A DNA stretch of 22,028 bases from Prorocentrum cordatum (GCA_963575745.1 CAUYUJ010007401.1:25001-47028); one strand, 5' to 3'; counted from the stretch's first letter, positions 1 to 9,196 are shown. The notes: generated by a model from the letters alone, not told the origin. Translations and numbers: made by a program.

Positions 1-288
1 CAAAACAACGAAAAACACCGTTTAGGTGCACCCCTGTCTGTGCATGCGCGAGCCCTCAGGGGGGAGGAGGAGGGGATGAGGGGGGAGGACCAGAGTACGG
101 TCGGACTGAGGTATAAGATTGAGGTCGGCTCGGATGTTCTTCCTGCTTGTTGGATCTCGTGCACCCTGGGGGAGGGCGCCCTCGGGTAGTCCCGTGGTCT
201 GGGGTGTTTTGGCTGGCGGAGGGTCTCGTGTTCTTGAAGGATTTTTTTGTTGTCCTGGGTACGACCGTAAATCCAGGGTGCGCGACCG
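1..288. other. No gene recognised (left edge)
   Basis: The sequence is GC-rich with short runs of G and a few open frames on both strands. None of these has a recognisable motif, a Kozak-like start or a consistent codon bias. I see no repeat family shared with the rest of the window. Confidence 0.4.
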
Positions 289-811
289 ATGCTGCAATAC
301 ACCATCCCGGTCATCAGGCCCTGCAAGCATTCTTGCTTACGGCGGGGAGCCCCTTTTTTTTCAAAGTCGAGAGCCCCAGGGGCCTGCCCGTCAAGCTCTC
401 AGAAGTGCGACGGGGTAGGTTCACGAATTCGACGGACATGTCACATTAAAGTCGAGCTTTTTACGGATCGCGCCATTTATGCATCTCAGAGTTCGGGCAA
501 CATTGGAAGTCCCAAGCAAGGGCCTCATTCTGAGAAGGAACCGCGCACCTTCATGACGTTGTTGAGACACGAGAGCCGTCTGTTCGCAGAGTTGAGTAAG
601 TAGCCATCGTTCGCCCCATGATGGTAAAATCAACGCCTTCCATTTTGCAGCCGGTGGGAACTTAGGACGAGTGCGCTGCGCTATTTCGATGACCGCATTC
701 AGCAAAGAAGGCGCGGGGCACACATACGTACTTGCCGAATTCCGGCGCGAGCCCCATAGAGGCACATTCAGAAATGTCCTGCCTCCCATCTTCGCAGCTC
801 TAGGAAAGTAA
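289..811 (+). CDS. Weak candidate two-exon hypothetical gene with a 55-bp intron
   Basis: An open frame starting at ATG 289 would run to a TAG just after 600. It contains a textbook donor at 596 (GTAAGT) and, 55 bases on, a polypyrimidine/TTTTGCAG acceptor ending at 650. Removing 596-650 keeps the frame open (phase 1 junction) to TAA at 809-811, giving about 155 residues ending FAALGK. I do not recognise the product and see no domain. Third-position usage is less G/C-biased than in the RPC1 gene, and strict GT donors are not the rule in dinoflagellates. In GC-rich DNA an open frame of this size is not rare. The signal is the pairing of good splice sites with frame preservation, and it could be chance. 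Confidence 0.2.
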
Positions 812-1360
812 AGGCGGATGTGAGCGGCGCTGGAAATGAAAGCTGCTCGCCCTCCATCTCACGCTCCAGAATCGTAGACGTCGCGAAGCCTCAGGCGAAC
901 CACCTCGCCCTCCTTACGGACACGTCTGGTGGTGCGATGAGGTTCATGTGTGTTGTCGCTCGCAGAATGTAGAAGGACGAGGGCGGAGGAGGATGAGGAG
1001 GCAGGAGGCAGTATAGAAGATGAATGACCATAATTCAGGAGGGAGGAGTGGGACGAGGAACATGTTAACGAGACAGGTAGGAGGAGGAATAACAAGGGAG
1101 AGGAGGAGGAGAAGGAAGGACGAGCGAACCAGAGAACGGACCCAGAGATCCGACATCCGACATCTCGATTTGTTTGGCAACGTGGGCCTCTGCAGATGTG
1201 AGCCCCTTCCCAGGGACCAGCTCTGCATCTCGAGCAGACTTTGTGATGCTCGGGCGGGTGGTACTGTCAACCCGCATAGCAAGGATGCGCGACTTTCCAA
1301 GGTTACCCCTGCATCCTTCCCCTTCGGCCTCATCCTTGGTCACTTACGCTGGCCGCGCCC
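812..1360. repeat. Intergenic stretch with purine-rich GA/GGA tract
   Basis: From about 955 to 1135 the + strand is strongly purine-rich, with irregular GGAGGA, GAAGGA and GAGAGG mixtures. The remainder has no supported gene. The open frames over the tract are low-complexity shadows. Confidence 0.5.
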
Positions 1361-1361
1361 C

Positions 1362-1445
1362 GCTCGCAAAGTGTCGACATGGCCTTCCAAGGCCCTTGCA
1401 TTCTTATCGTGCGTCCTTATCCTATGGGTTTGGTGTACTGGAGGG
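1362..1445 (+). repeat. Diverged dispersed segment, copy 1 (CxxC-like)
   Basis: The segment containing CGCAAAGTGTCG followed by GGCCTTCCAAGGCCC aligns over about 75-80 bases with 10343-10425. Both read in the same relative frame. Here the frame reads LAKCRHGLPRPL, where the other copy reads SCAKCRQGLPRPS, so the first Cys of a CxxC pair is lost in this copy. It may be an old exon or repeat fragment. No function is assigned. Confidence 0.45.
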
Positions 1446-1479
1446 TGGCCCTAATGCAGGGTGGCGAGCTGGCCCCTCA

Positions 1480-1660
1480 ACGGGGCGCCCTCGGGCCCCT
1501 TTTGGGCCCCCGCTGGCTCCAAAAGGGCTCCTTCCAGGGCCCCTTCGAGGGCCTCTTCCCCCCCCCCCCTGGTGCAGGTCTCCCCCCCCCCCCCCGTGCA
1601 GGTCTCCCCCCGCCCCCGCCCCCCCGGTGCAGGTCTCCCCCGTTGCCACCCGCCCGAGGT
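1480..1660 (+). repeat. GC-rich duplicated block, copy 1, with GTGCAGGTCTCCCC tandem units
   Basis: A block with CCAAAAGGG and CCCCTTCGAGGGC palindromic pieces, followed by three units of GTGCAGGTCTCCCC separated by C runs. The same order of elements recurs at 2100-2225, indicating a local duplication with divergence. No coding evidence. Confidence 0.55.
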
Positions 1661-1787
1661 GGTGGTGCTTCCGCGGCGCGAGGCTGCCTGGCGAGCCTTC
1701 GGTCGGGGGCAACGGGGCAACGAGTAGGGGGAGAGACGGGCACACGGCATCGACCCCCGGCCGCCCATGGATCGCCAAGAGGGGGCC

Positions 1788-1922
1788 CGAGGAGGAGGAG
1801 GAGGAGGACGAGGAGGAGGAGGGGGAGGAGGAGGGGGAGGAGGAGGAGGAGGAGGAGGAGGAGGAGGAGGAGGAGGAGGAGGAGGAGGAGGAGGAGGAGG
1901 AGGGGGGGGGGAGGGGGGAGGA
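1788..1922 (+). repeat. (GGA)n array
   Basis: A nearly pure GGA/GAG array on the + strand, ending in G runs. It yields artificial polyGlu, polyGly and polyArg frames (polyLeu on the other strand). Such homopurine tracts can form H-DNA or G-tetrads. Confidence 0.9.
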
Positions 1923-2099
1923 GGGGCCCCAAGCTGCCCAGGATCGTGCAGCTTCGCCCTCGAGGGGCCTGTGGCCGATTCGATCGGCGATGCGTCACCG
2001 AGTCCAGGTCGATGTGACCCCCCCCACCGCCCCTCTGCCAGTTCCCCCCCTTATCGTTGCCCCTGAGTGGTAGTGGGGGGTGGCCTGAGTGGGAATTGA

Positions 2100-2225
2100 A
2101 GAAAAGGGCCCCGAAGGGGGCCCTTTGGGGCCCCCCCCCGGGGCCCGTGCTGGCTCCAAAAGGGGTCTTGGTAGAGGACCCCTTCGGGGGCCCTTCTCTC
2201 CCCCCCCCGTGCAGGTCACCCGCCG
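2100..2225 (+). repeat. GC-rich duplicated block, copy 2
   Basis: Second copy of the 1480-1660 block: GGCCCCGAAGGGGGCCC-like palindromes, then GCTGGCTCCAAAAGGG, CCCCTTCGGGGGC and GTGCAGGTCACCC in the same order. It has only one GTGCAGGT unit, where the first copy has three. Confidence 0.55.
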
Positions 2226-2640
2226 TGACCTCTGCCCACCGATCGCCACCGTTTCGGCATGCCCCTCCCCAGAGCCGCGACGTCGCGCCTTTTTTTGCAA
2301 CGTCGACCCCCAGAGGTCTGGACCCCTTCCCCGGGACCGGTCTTTCGTCCTGAGTCGTTTTTTGACGGCCTCGAGGCCCGGCGAGGGCCCCCGGAGGCCG
2401 AAAACACAGAACAAAACCTCCCCGTCGCGTTTTCTTCACAGCGCGAGGGGGTCTGGGGGCCCGCAGCCCTCTCGGACCCTCTCTTGCGGTGAGCCGCCGT
2501 GCCCGTGCTCTCTCTGCGCGTGCGCGTGCGCGCCCGCAGCCTTTTGGCTCCAGCCGGCCTGGGGCGCGGGCCGGGCGGGGGGGCCGGCGACATCCTCCTC
2601 CCCATTTTGTCGGAAGAGGAACACGTAGCCATACAGCTAC

Positions 2641-2747
2641 CCTTCCCTCGTTTTCCCCTTGTTGGGCCTCCTGGAAGGCTCTCGTCGCCACCTCTGCATT
2701 CGCCTCGACATTCTGGTCAGAACGCACCCCGGAAGAGGTCCGGGGAG
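2641..2747 (+). repeat. Diverged dispersed repeat, copy 1 (partner in the RPC1 intron)
   Basis: This stretch aligns by eye at roughly 65% with 3330-3436. Shared landmarks in order are CCTCGT, TTGTTGGG or CTGTTGGG, a TCGCC block, CTGGTCAG and GCACCC. The partner lies at the 3' end of the RPC1 intron. Confidence 0.4.
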
Positions 2748-2809
2748 TAGCGGCATCGGTACATGTTGGTCTTCCCAGGGCGGGGGCGGAGCCTGGGTCG
2801 GCGACCTCC

Positions 2810-2955
2810 TCCTCCCATTTCTTCCTCCCTCCTCCCATTCCTCTCCTGCCTCGTCTTCCTCCTTCCTCCCTTGCCCCTCCCTTCTCCCCGCGTTCCTCCT
2901 TGCTCCTCTCTAACTCCCTCCTTCCTCTCTCTCCTCCTCGTCCCCATGCTAGCAG
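2810..2955 (+). promoter_or_regulatory. Long polypyrimidine tract ending in AG: candidate trans-splice acceptor for RPC1
   Basis: About 135 bases of CT-rich sequence end in CCCCATGCTAGCAG, with the AG at 2954-2955. This lies 65 bases upstream of the first proposed RPC1 start (3021) and 133 upstream of the alternative (3089). Dinoflagellate mRNAs receive a 22-nt spliced leader by trans-splicing at such acceptors, so this is a plausible 5' end for the RPC1 mRNA. Another AG, at 3079-3080, is closer to the 3089 start. There is no direct evidence for which is used. Confidence 0.4.
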
Positions 2956-3020
2956 AGCACCTGGCCTTGGCTCTGCCCCCTTAGACAGTTCTGGGCCGCG
3001 CGCGGACGCGTGGCTCATGG

Positions 3021-3113
3021 ATGGCGGACTCCGCCTCGTTGGCGCTCCGATCGCCCTCGGTGCCGCTCCCTGAAGCCCAGCTGGCGCCATGGCCGCCACG
3101 GACATCGGGGAAG
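3021..3113 (+). other. Candidate RPC1 exon 1 and alternative start
   Basis: ATG 3021 opens 31 codons ending AAG exactly before a canonical GT donor (AAG|GTAGAC, GT at 3114). The exon ends in phase 0 and exon 2 begins in phase 0, so this model needs no unusual splice site. The alternative is ATG 3089 in a stronger context (GCGCCATGG), reading MAATDIG. It joins exon 2 in frame only with a GA donor at 3110 or a one-base-shifted junction. GA donors are known in dinoflagellates, and MAATDIG followed by the acidic exon-2 start looks more protein-like than the Ser/Pro-rich 31-codon leader. A third ATG at 3017 gives only a short upstream ORF. Confidence 0.5.
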
Positions 3114-6100
3114 GTAGACACGCTCTGCTCCCATCGTACTTGAGGGCCACGTCCCAGAAATAGGTTCGAGCACCCAGAAAGTGTGCAAACGGTGTCGAAC
3201 GAGTGTCGCATCCCAGGGCCCGATACGTGAAAACCTTCGAGTTCTGGTACTTTCTTGGTGCTCGAACTTGTTTCTGGTGATCAGAGCTAAAGTACGTTGG
3301 CACATCATAAGACATGCTGGTGTCCATGCCCTTGCCTCGTCTGCGCCCTGTTGGGTTCCCTGGGCGACCCTGGTTGTTATGGTTGGACTCGCCGCTGTGT
3401 CCTGGTCAGGCTGCACCCTGTGAGAATACGTCCAGGGATCCTGCCGTCTTTTTTGCCCCCACCAGGACGATGACAAACCCAAGATCATTGTTAAGGAGAC
3501 GGTCCAGGAGCGTTTCAACAACTACCAGGTGGACGCGGTGCACTTCACAGCTCTGGACAGCGACGAGATTGCTCGATACGCGCGCGCGGAAGTCTTGAAT
3601 ACGCAGCTGTACGACGGATCTGGCAAGCCACATGCGCTGGGTCCTCTCGACCAGCGGATGGGTAGCTCCTCGAAGAACGGCTACTGCGCAACGTGCGGTT
3701 TGGATAGAGAGCAGTGCGTCGGCCACTTTGGGCACGTCCGCCTCGCGTTGCCTGTGTATCACGTCGGCTTCGTTAGGCAGGTACTGAACATCCTCAGGAG
3801 TCTCTGCAAGTCCTGCGGCCGCATCTTGTTGGCCGAGAACGATCAAGCCGGATTCCTAGTTAAATTGCGGCGCATGGACGAGGGAGACATGCAGAGGCCG
3901 AAGCTGCACAGGCTGATCTCTGAGACCTGCAAGAAGGTCCACAAGTGCCCGCACTGCGAGGCCTACAACGCCGACGTGAGGAAACCCAACTCTGGTGCTC
4001 CACTGATGTTCAAGCACGCCCTCGGCCCGAGCAGGACGACCCCGGAGGAGGTCAGCAGGGAATTCATGGATTCATTCGGGGACGCTGCCGAGAGCAACAA
4101 GGATATGAAGGGGCATCTCGCGAAGGCTGCGGAGGACATTACCCCCCTGACGGCGCATCACCTTCTCAGGAAGATGTCGACGCGCGAGCGTGAGCTGCTC
4201 GGCATAGTCCAGCCCGAGCGCCTCGTTTTGACGGCTCTGCCGGTGCCCCCCGTTTGCATCCGACCTTCGGTGGCCATGGGCGACAAGGGCTTCAGAGAGG
4301 ACGACCTGACAGCTGCCGTGAAGGACATCGTCGAGGCGAACAGCAATCTGCAGGAGAAGCTTGACCGGGGCGGTCAGCTCAGCCAGGTGGCCGAGGCCTG
4401 GCAGTGGTTGCAAGAGAAGGTTGCCACATACATCAACTCCGAGACCTCGGGTCTGAAGTTGCCCAAGGCTTCTCATCCGATCAGATCCATCTGCTCGCGG
4501 CTGAAGGGGAAGGAGGGCCGCTTTCGCGGCTATTTGAATGGAAAGCGTGTGGACTTCTCTGGGCGCACGGTCATATCGCCCGACCCGAATGTCAGCGTGG
4601 AGGAGGTAGTGGTGCCCGAATGGGTCGCCAAGAGGATGACGTTCCCTGAGAAGGTCTGCGCGGCGAACATAGAGCGCCTCAGGGAGGCCATCCGGCATGG
4701 GCCCGAGGAGCACCCTGGCGCGAGCTTCGTCCGCTTCGAGGACGGCCGCGGGAAGTTCCTCGGAGCCCTTAGAAAGAATTTCCGGCGTCAGCTGGCGGAT
4801 CGCCTGCAGTACGGCGCCACAGTGGACCGCCACATGCGGAATGGCGACATCGTGCTCTTCAATCGCCAGCCCTCGTTGCACAGATTGTCGATCATGGCCC
4901 ACAGGGCGAAGGTCATGCCAGGGCGCACGCTGCGTTTCAATGAGTGCGTGTGCGCCCCCTACAACGCCGACTTCGACGGGGACGAGATGAACTTGCACCT
5001 GCCGCAGACTGAGGAGGCCCGCGCAGAGGCCATCCATTTGATGGGCGTTCGGGATGGGCTGGTCACCCCGAAGAGCGGGGAGGTGGTCATCTGCGCGACC
5101 CAGGATTTTCTCACGGGTGCCTTTCTGCTGACGCAGAAGAATGTGTTTCTGTCCCGGGACAAGTTCTGCCAGCTGGCATGCGTCCTGACAGATGGTACCG
5201 AGCCCGTGGAGCTGCCGCCCCCTGCGATCCTGAAGCCTTGCGAGCTGTGGACAGGCAAGCAGCTGTTCAATGTGATGCTCCGCCCGAACCGGCAGTCGGG
5301 CGTCATCGCCAACGTGGAGGTCGAGGAGTCCAACTACAGCAAGCAAGGAGGGTCCTTCTGCGTGAATGACGGTTACGTGGTCATCCGCAACTCCGAGCTG
5401 ATCTCCGGCAATTGCGGTGGCAAGACGCTCAAGGGCTCGAAGCAGGGTTTGTATTTTCGTCTCATCCGGGACAATGGTGCCGCTTCTGCAATCGCGTGCA
5501 TGAACCGGCTCGCAAAACTCGCCAGCAAGTTCTTGATGAATCGTGGGTTCACAATTGGCATTGATGATGTAAATGCCGAATACACTGGAGGGACAGTGAA
5601 GAAGTTCGTGTCCAACGTTCCAGACGAGAAGCGGCGAATTATCAAGGACAAGTACAGGGTGGTGTCTGGTTTGATCGAGAAGTTCAAGCACGGCACATTA
5701 GAGCTGAAACCTGGATGCAACGCGGATCAAACCTTGGAAGCGATGGTCAACGGAGAATTAGGGCAAATCCGAAATTTCGTTGGGGACATGTGCAGGGAAC
5801 AGCTCCACTTCATGAACAAGCCCCGAGTGATGGCACAGTGTGGCTCGAAAGGGAGCAATATCAATCTGTGCCAGATGATGGCATGCGTTGGTCAGCAGAA
5901 CGTTGGAGGGAAGCGCATTCAGGATGGCTTTGTTCTCAGAACGTTGCCCCACTTCAAGAAGGGATCGAAGGAGCCAGAGGCCAGAGGTTTCGTCGAGAAC
6001 TCTTTCTACAGCGGGCTCAGACCCCCTGAATTTTTCTTTCACGCGATGGGCGGTCGCGAGGGCTTGGTGGACACCTCCGTAAAGACTGCGTCGACCGGGT

Positions 6101-7980
6101 ATTTGCAGCGCTGCTTGATCAAGGCCCTGGAGGACTTGTCGTTGAAGTATGATATGACTGTTCGAACATCTGGCGGCCAAGTCGTGCAGTTCGCCTTCGG
6201 GGACGACGGCCTGAATCCGGCAAAGATGGAGGGCTCGAGCAGACCGCTCAACTTCAGCAACATCATCAAGCACGTCATGGCCGTCCTTCGTCCAGCACGC
6301 GCAGCGACGGCACCCTCTGGCCCGAAGCGGAGACGGTGCGGCGGGGCGCCCTCGGAGGAGTCGTGGCCGCTGCTGCCAGAGGAGCTCCTGAGCCTCGCGG
6401 GGCCGTGCGCGGAGAGATTCTGCGCGGAGGTGAAGGCCGCCCACAGCAGCATCTCTGACCTCTCGCACATGGCCGAGAGCCTCGCCGAGTTCATCCGCGA
6501 AGATTTGGCGGGGGGCGTGGCGAAGAGGCGAGTGGACCTCGGGCTGGAGCCCGGGGACACGCCCGCGTCTGCCGCCGCGGCGAAGAAGGCAGCGACCGCC
6601 GCGGAGGCGCTGGCTCTCGCGGATACCGGCTGCTGCCCGACGCGCGCACAGCTGGACATCTTCGTAGACCGCTGCACCAGCAAGTACATCCAGGCCATGC
6701 TGATGCCCGGCGAGGCCGTCGGGGTCGTGGCGGCGCAGTCGATCGGGGAGCCCGCGACGCAGATGACGCTGAAGACGTTCCACTTCGCCGGAGTGGCGAG
6801 CATGAACGTCACCCTCGGAGTGCCCCGGATCAAGGAGATCCTGAACGCCACCAAGAAGGTGTCGACGCCCATCATCACGTGTGTGCTGCAGGACGAATAC
6901 AGGGAGGAGAGCGCGCGCATCGTGAAGGGCCGTATAGAGAAGATACCGCTGAAGGACATCTGCAAATACTTCAAGGAGGTCTACGATCCTGGGGCTGGAT
7001 GCTACATCGCCGTGAAAATTGACACCGACATCATCAGGAAGCTGCAGCTGGAGCTGAACCCAGAGAAAATCAGGAAGGCTCTTCTTGACAAGAAAAACCT
7101 CAAGGGAATAAAGCTGGAGGCAGAAGACATCGAGGTATTTGGAGAGCACAGCGACAAGCTGAGGGTCCGACCTCGCTTGAAGGACGACGAGAAGAGGAAG
7201 AACTTGTATTTCTTCTCGCTGCAGGCCCTCAAGGCCGCGCTGCCCGACGCGGTGGTTGGCGGTGTTCGGTCGACTCGGCGAGCCGTGATCAACAAGGACG
7301 ACAGCAGGAAAGACAAAGGGGTCCGCTACAACATACTGGTGGAGGGCGAGGGCTTGCAGCGTGTCATGAACACTCCCGGAGTCGTGCCCTCACAGACCAC
7401 CTCCAACCACGTGATGGAGGTTGAGCGGGTCCTGGGAATCGAGGCGGCCCGCTACACCATCATCAAGGAGATCGACTACACCATGCGCGAGCACGGCATC
7501 TCGGTAGACGCCAGGCATATACAGATGCTGGGCGACTGCATGACCTACCGGGGGGCGGTGTTCGGCATCAACTTCTACGGCATCAGTAAGATGTGCTCCT
7601 CCGTCCTCACGAGGGCCTCCTTCGAGCGGACGACCGACACCATCTTCGACGCTGCGATTCATCAGCAAGTGGACCCGGTGAAGGCTGTCAGTGAATGCGT
7701 CATCTTGGGGTCGACGGTGAACTTGGGCACTGGGATGTTCAAGCTGCTGTATGACTTCGGAGGCAAGCTCACGCCGCTGGAGGCAGGCGCCCCCGGAAGT
7801 CGCAGCCTCAAGCGGAGCCTCCCCCCCGGCTCCAGCGGACCTGCGGGCTCCGCCGTGCCCGCCCCGCAGGCGGCGGCGCAGGTGGCCGCCCCGCACCCCC
7901 TCCTCAAGCGCTGGCGCGCCACCGGTGCTGCCTGTGCCGCCGGGGCCGCCAAGCAGAAGAGGGTCACGTTCGACTGCTGA
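3021..7980 (+). CDS. RNA polymerase III largest subunit (RPC1), two-exon model
   Basis: RPC1 is the largest catalytic subunit of nuclear RNA polymerase III, which transcribes tRNA, 5S rRNA and other small RNAs. The model is exon 1 3021-3113, intron 3114-3465 and exon 2 3466-7980, giving about 1535 residues; animal and fungal RPC1 are near 1400. Visible features, numbered in this model: clamp zinc site C105-x2-C108-x6-C115-x2-H118; second zinc ligands C145/C148 and C192/C195; catalytic NADFDGD at 531-537 with three Mg-binding Asp (nt 4963-4983); bridge helix around REGLVDT near 895; trigger loop around QSIGEPATQMTLKTFHFAG near 1117-1142. The neighbouring residues (FNRQPSLHRLSIMAH, NALCVC-type funnel residues, FVANSFYSGL-like segment) fit Pol III rather than Pol I or II. 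Two lineage-specific additions are seen: a basic/Ala-rich insertion (nt ~6290-6630, with PKRRR) before the trigger loop and a ~70-residue C-terminal tail ending KRVTFDC. The codon at 3529 is GTG, not ATG, and a TGA lies in frame at 3421, so an upstream exon is required. Family identity is certain; the 5' end is inferred. Confidence 0.95.
3134..3296. repeat. Inverted repeat (foldback) inside the RPC1 intron
   Basis: The left core at 3153-3181 and right core at 3247-3275 are reverse complements at about 26 of 29 positions (shared core GTTCGAGCACC). Weaker complementarity extends to CGTACTT on both outer edges, giving arms near 45 nt and a loop of about 65 nt. The pre-mRNA could fold here. The left arm starts about 20 nt from the splice donor, while the right arm ends well short of the acceptor, so this is not a simple end-to-end introner. 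Confidence 0.7.
3330..3436 (+). repeat. Diverged dispersed repeat, copy 2
   Basis: Partner of 2641-2747, lying within RPC1 intron 1. The two are too diverged for a recent duplication. Shared blocks include CCTCGTCTGC, TGTTGGG, ACTCGCCG, CTGGTCAGGCTGCACC and their counterparts. Confidence 0.4.
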
Positions 7981-8290
7981 GGGGGCCGCGGTCTCTGAGC
8001 GCGCGCGCGCGCCATGCCCTGCCTCGACCCCGCGCCAGCCGAGGTACTGGCGGGGCGGCCCTTTGAGGGGGCCGCGGGCTGGCGTGCGCCGCAGCTGCGA
8101 GGAGCCACACTGCCTCGGCCGCGGAGAGAACAGCTGCGGGGTCTGCCGGAGAGGAGAGGCGGACGCGTGGCCTCGCCGGCCGCCGTCGGTCGGGCGCGCG
8201 TGCCCTGCTCCCTGGAGCTCCTGCACTGCCCTGGCCTTCGGTAGCAAACTATGGGGAGCCCTGTCTGCCCCCGTAATTCCGTCCTCAGCG
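7981..8290 (+). other. RPC1 3' flank, with (GC)7 tract
   Basis: Begins directly after the TGA at 7978-7980. An alternating GC run at 7999-8012 could adopt Z-DNA. The rest is GC-rich without a recognised gene and is probably 3' UTR and intergenic. No AATAAA-like signal is seen, which is not unusual for dinoflagellates. Confidence 0.5.
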
Positions 8291-8400
8291 TCGGTCAGCG
8301 TCGATGAGCGCGTCTGGGAGTCGACGAGATAGCGCCGATCTGGCGTCGCCTGGCGTGGATTGGCTTCGACTCAGCGTCGACCAGCGTCGATTCGCAAGGG
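8285..8400 (+). repeat. Degenerate AGCGTCGA/GGCGTCG short repeats
   Basis: At least eight imperfect occurrences of an 8-10-base motif related to CAGCGTCGA or TGGCGTCGC are packed into about 115 bases. No open frame stands out, so this is a short degenerate tandem repeat. Confidence 0.5.
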
Positions 8401-8497
8401 CCGACAAGATGGCATGGGATGCTCCCATGAGTTGCCATCGATCTGGCCTCGTGCCGCCCGCTCTGGGCCTCACAGCCCCGGCCCAGCCCGCTCTGGC

Positions 8498-8645
8498 CTC
8501 CTCCTCCTCCTCCGCCTCCGCCTCCGCCTCCGCCTCCGCCTCCGCCTCCTCCTCCTCGTCCTCCTCCTCGTCCTCGTCCTCGTCCTCCTCCTCCTTCTCC
8601 TCCTCCTCCTGCTTTCTCCTCCTCCTCCTCCTCCTCCTCCTTTCC
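8498..8645 (+). repeat. (TCC)n / CTCCGC array
   Basis: A pyrimidine triplet array: CTCCGCCTC units first, then TCCTCC with TCG interruptions. It creates artificial polySer and polyLeu frames (+) and polyGlu and polyGly frames (-). Confidence 0.9.
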
Positions 8646-8960
8646 CGCCTCCTCCTTGGCCTCTGCGAGCGCTCCCTGGCCCAGCGGGGGCGCGCGGGCG
8701 CCCGGTCTGCCGCCGCAGGCAGGGCTCGGTGCCCCGCGGCAGGCCCGGAGGCGCTGCACGTGGGCGCCGGCCGAAGCCTCAGGAGGGGGAAAAAACACAC
8801 AGAGACACAATGAGTCGTCGATTCCCAGGGAAATATGGGAAAATATGGGAAGTGGGGGGGAAGACAAAAGCCCCGAAAATATGGGGAATGTTTTTATGTG
8901 TGTGTATTTATTTGTGTGTCCTGGGGCCCCTTGAGAAGCATGGGTCGGCGCTCGCAACGT

Positions 8961-9196
8961 TGTGATCGTTTGCTGCTTCGCTGTTTTGCCGATCGGCGCG
9001 GGCCCTCGTAGCCCCTTTCCCCCCCCCGTCACGGAGCAGATCTCGGCTGTCTGTGGCGCCTGTTTCGAGCCGGCGGAGCCTCCCCCATAGGACGCCCTGT
9101 TGCAGGCAGTCGTAGTTAGCAGAGGTTCGGAGCCAGACCCCCCCCTTCCGCTCAGTGTCGAAACGCCGAATCAGACAACGTTCACAATGTTTGGGG
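8961..9196 (+). repeat. ~240-bp dispersed repeat, copy 1
   Basis: Aligns along its whole length with 15086-15330, roughly three-quarters identical by eye. Landmarks in the same order are TGTGATCG, TGTTTTGCCGATCGGC, GGGCCCTCGTA, CCCCATAGGACGC, CGGAGCCAGACCCCCC, a GTCGAAA-GCCGAAT block and a final TTTGG. It is not recognised as a coding domain. The boundaries look sharp at the 5' side, where the flanks differ. Confidence 0.75.

Larger units (their letters stand above)
3114..3465 (+). other. RPC1 intron 1
   Basis: The acceptor is clear: a pyrimidine run CTTTTTTGCCCCCACCAG ends at 3465, and exon 2 starts with G, matching the AG|G preference reported for dinoflagellates. The in-frame TGA at 3421 lies inside the intron. 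The intron carries an inverted repeat (about 3152-3181 against 3247-3276) and, near its 3' end, a diverged copy of a sequence found at 2641-2747. Length is about 352 bp (356 if the GA donor at 3110 is used). Confidence 0.75.

Noticed and set aside
1647-1717. Hairpin CCCCGTTGCC (1637) / GGCAACGGGG (1708)
   Set aside because: A 10-bp match with a 61-nt loop in very GC-rich sequence is not notable.
2531-2555. Second spliced-leader relic (CCGCAGCCTTTTGGCTCCAG)
   Set aside because: Several mismatches and a missing base relative to the leader, within GC-rich sequence; likely chance.
3161-3175. tRNA T-loop / B box (GGTTCGAGCACC)
   Set aside because: No matching T-stem, no acceptor stem and no A box. 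It is part of the intron inverted repeat.
1477-3327. 616-codon open frame on the - strand
   Set aside because: Runs across a GGA array (polyLeu), GC-rich duplicated blocks and the RPC1 5' exon and intron. No motif and low complexity; composition keeps it open.
3529-3531. RPC1 start at 3529
   Set aside because: The codon is GTG, and the frame continues upstream through a conserved-looking N-terminal segment to a splice acceptor at 3465.
4072-5691. 539-codon - strand frame antisense to RPC1 (and 5758-7149)
   Set aside because: Shadow frames of a GC3-rich coding exon; no independent support.
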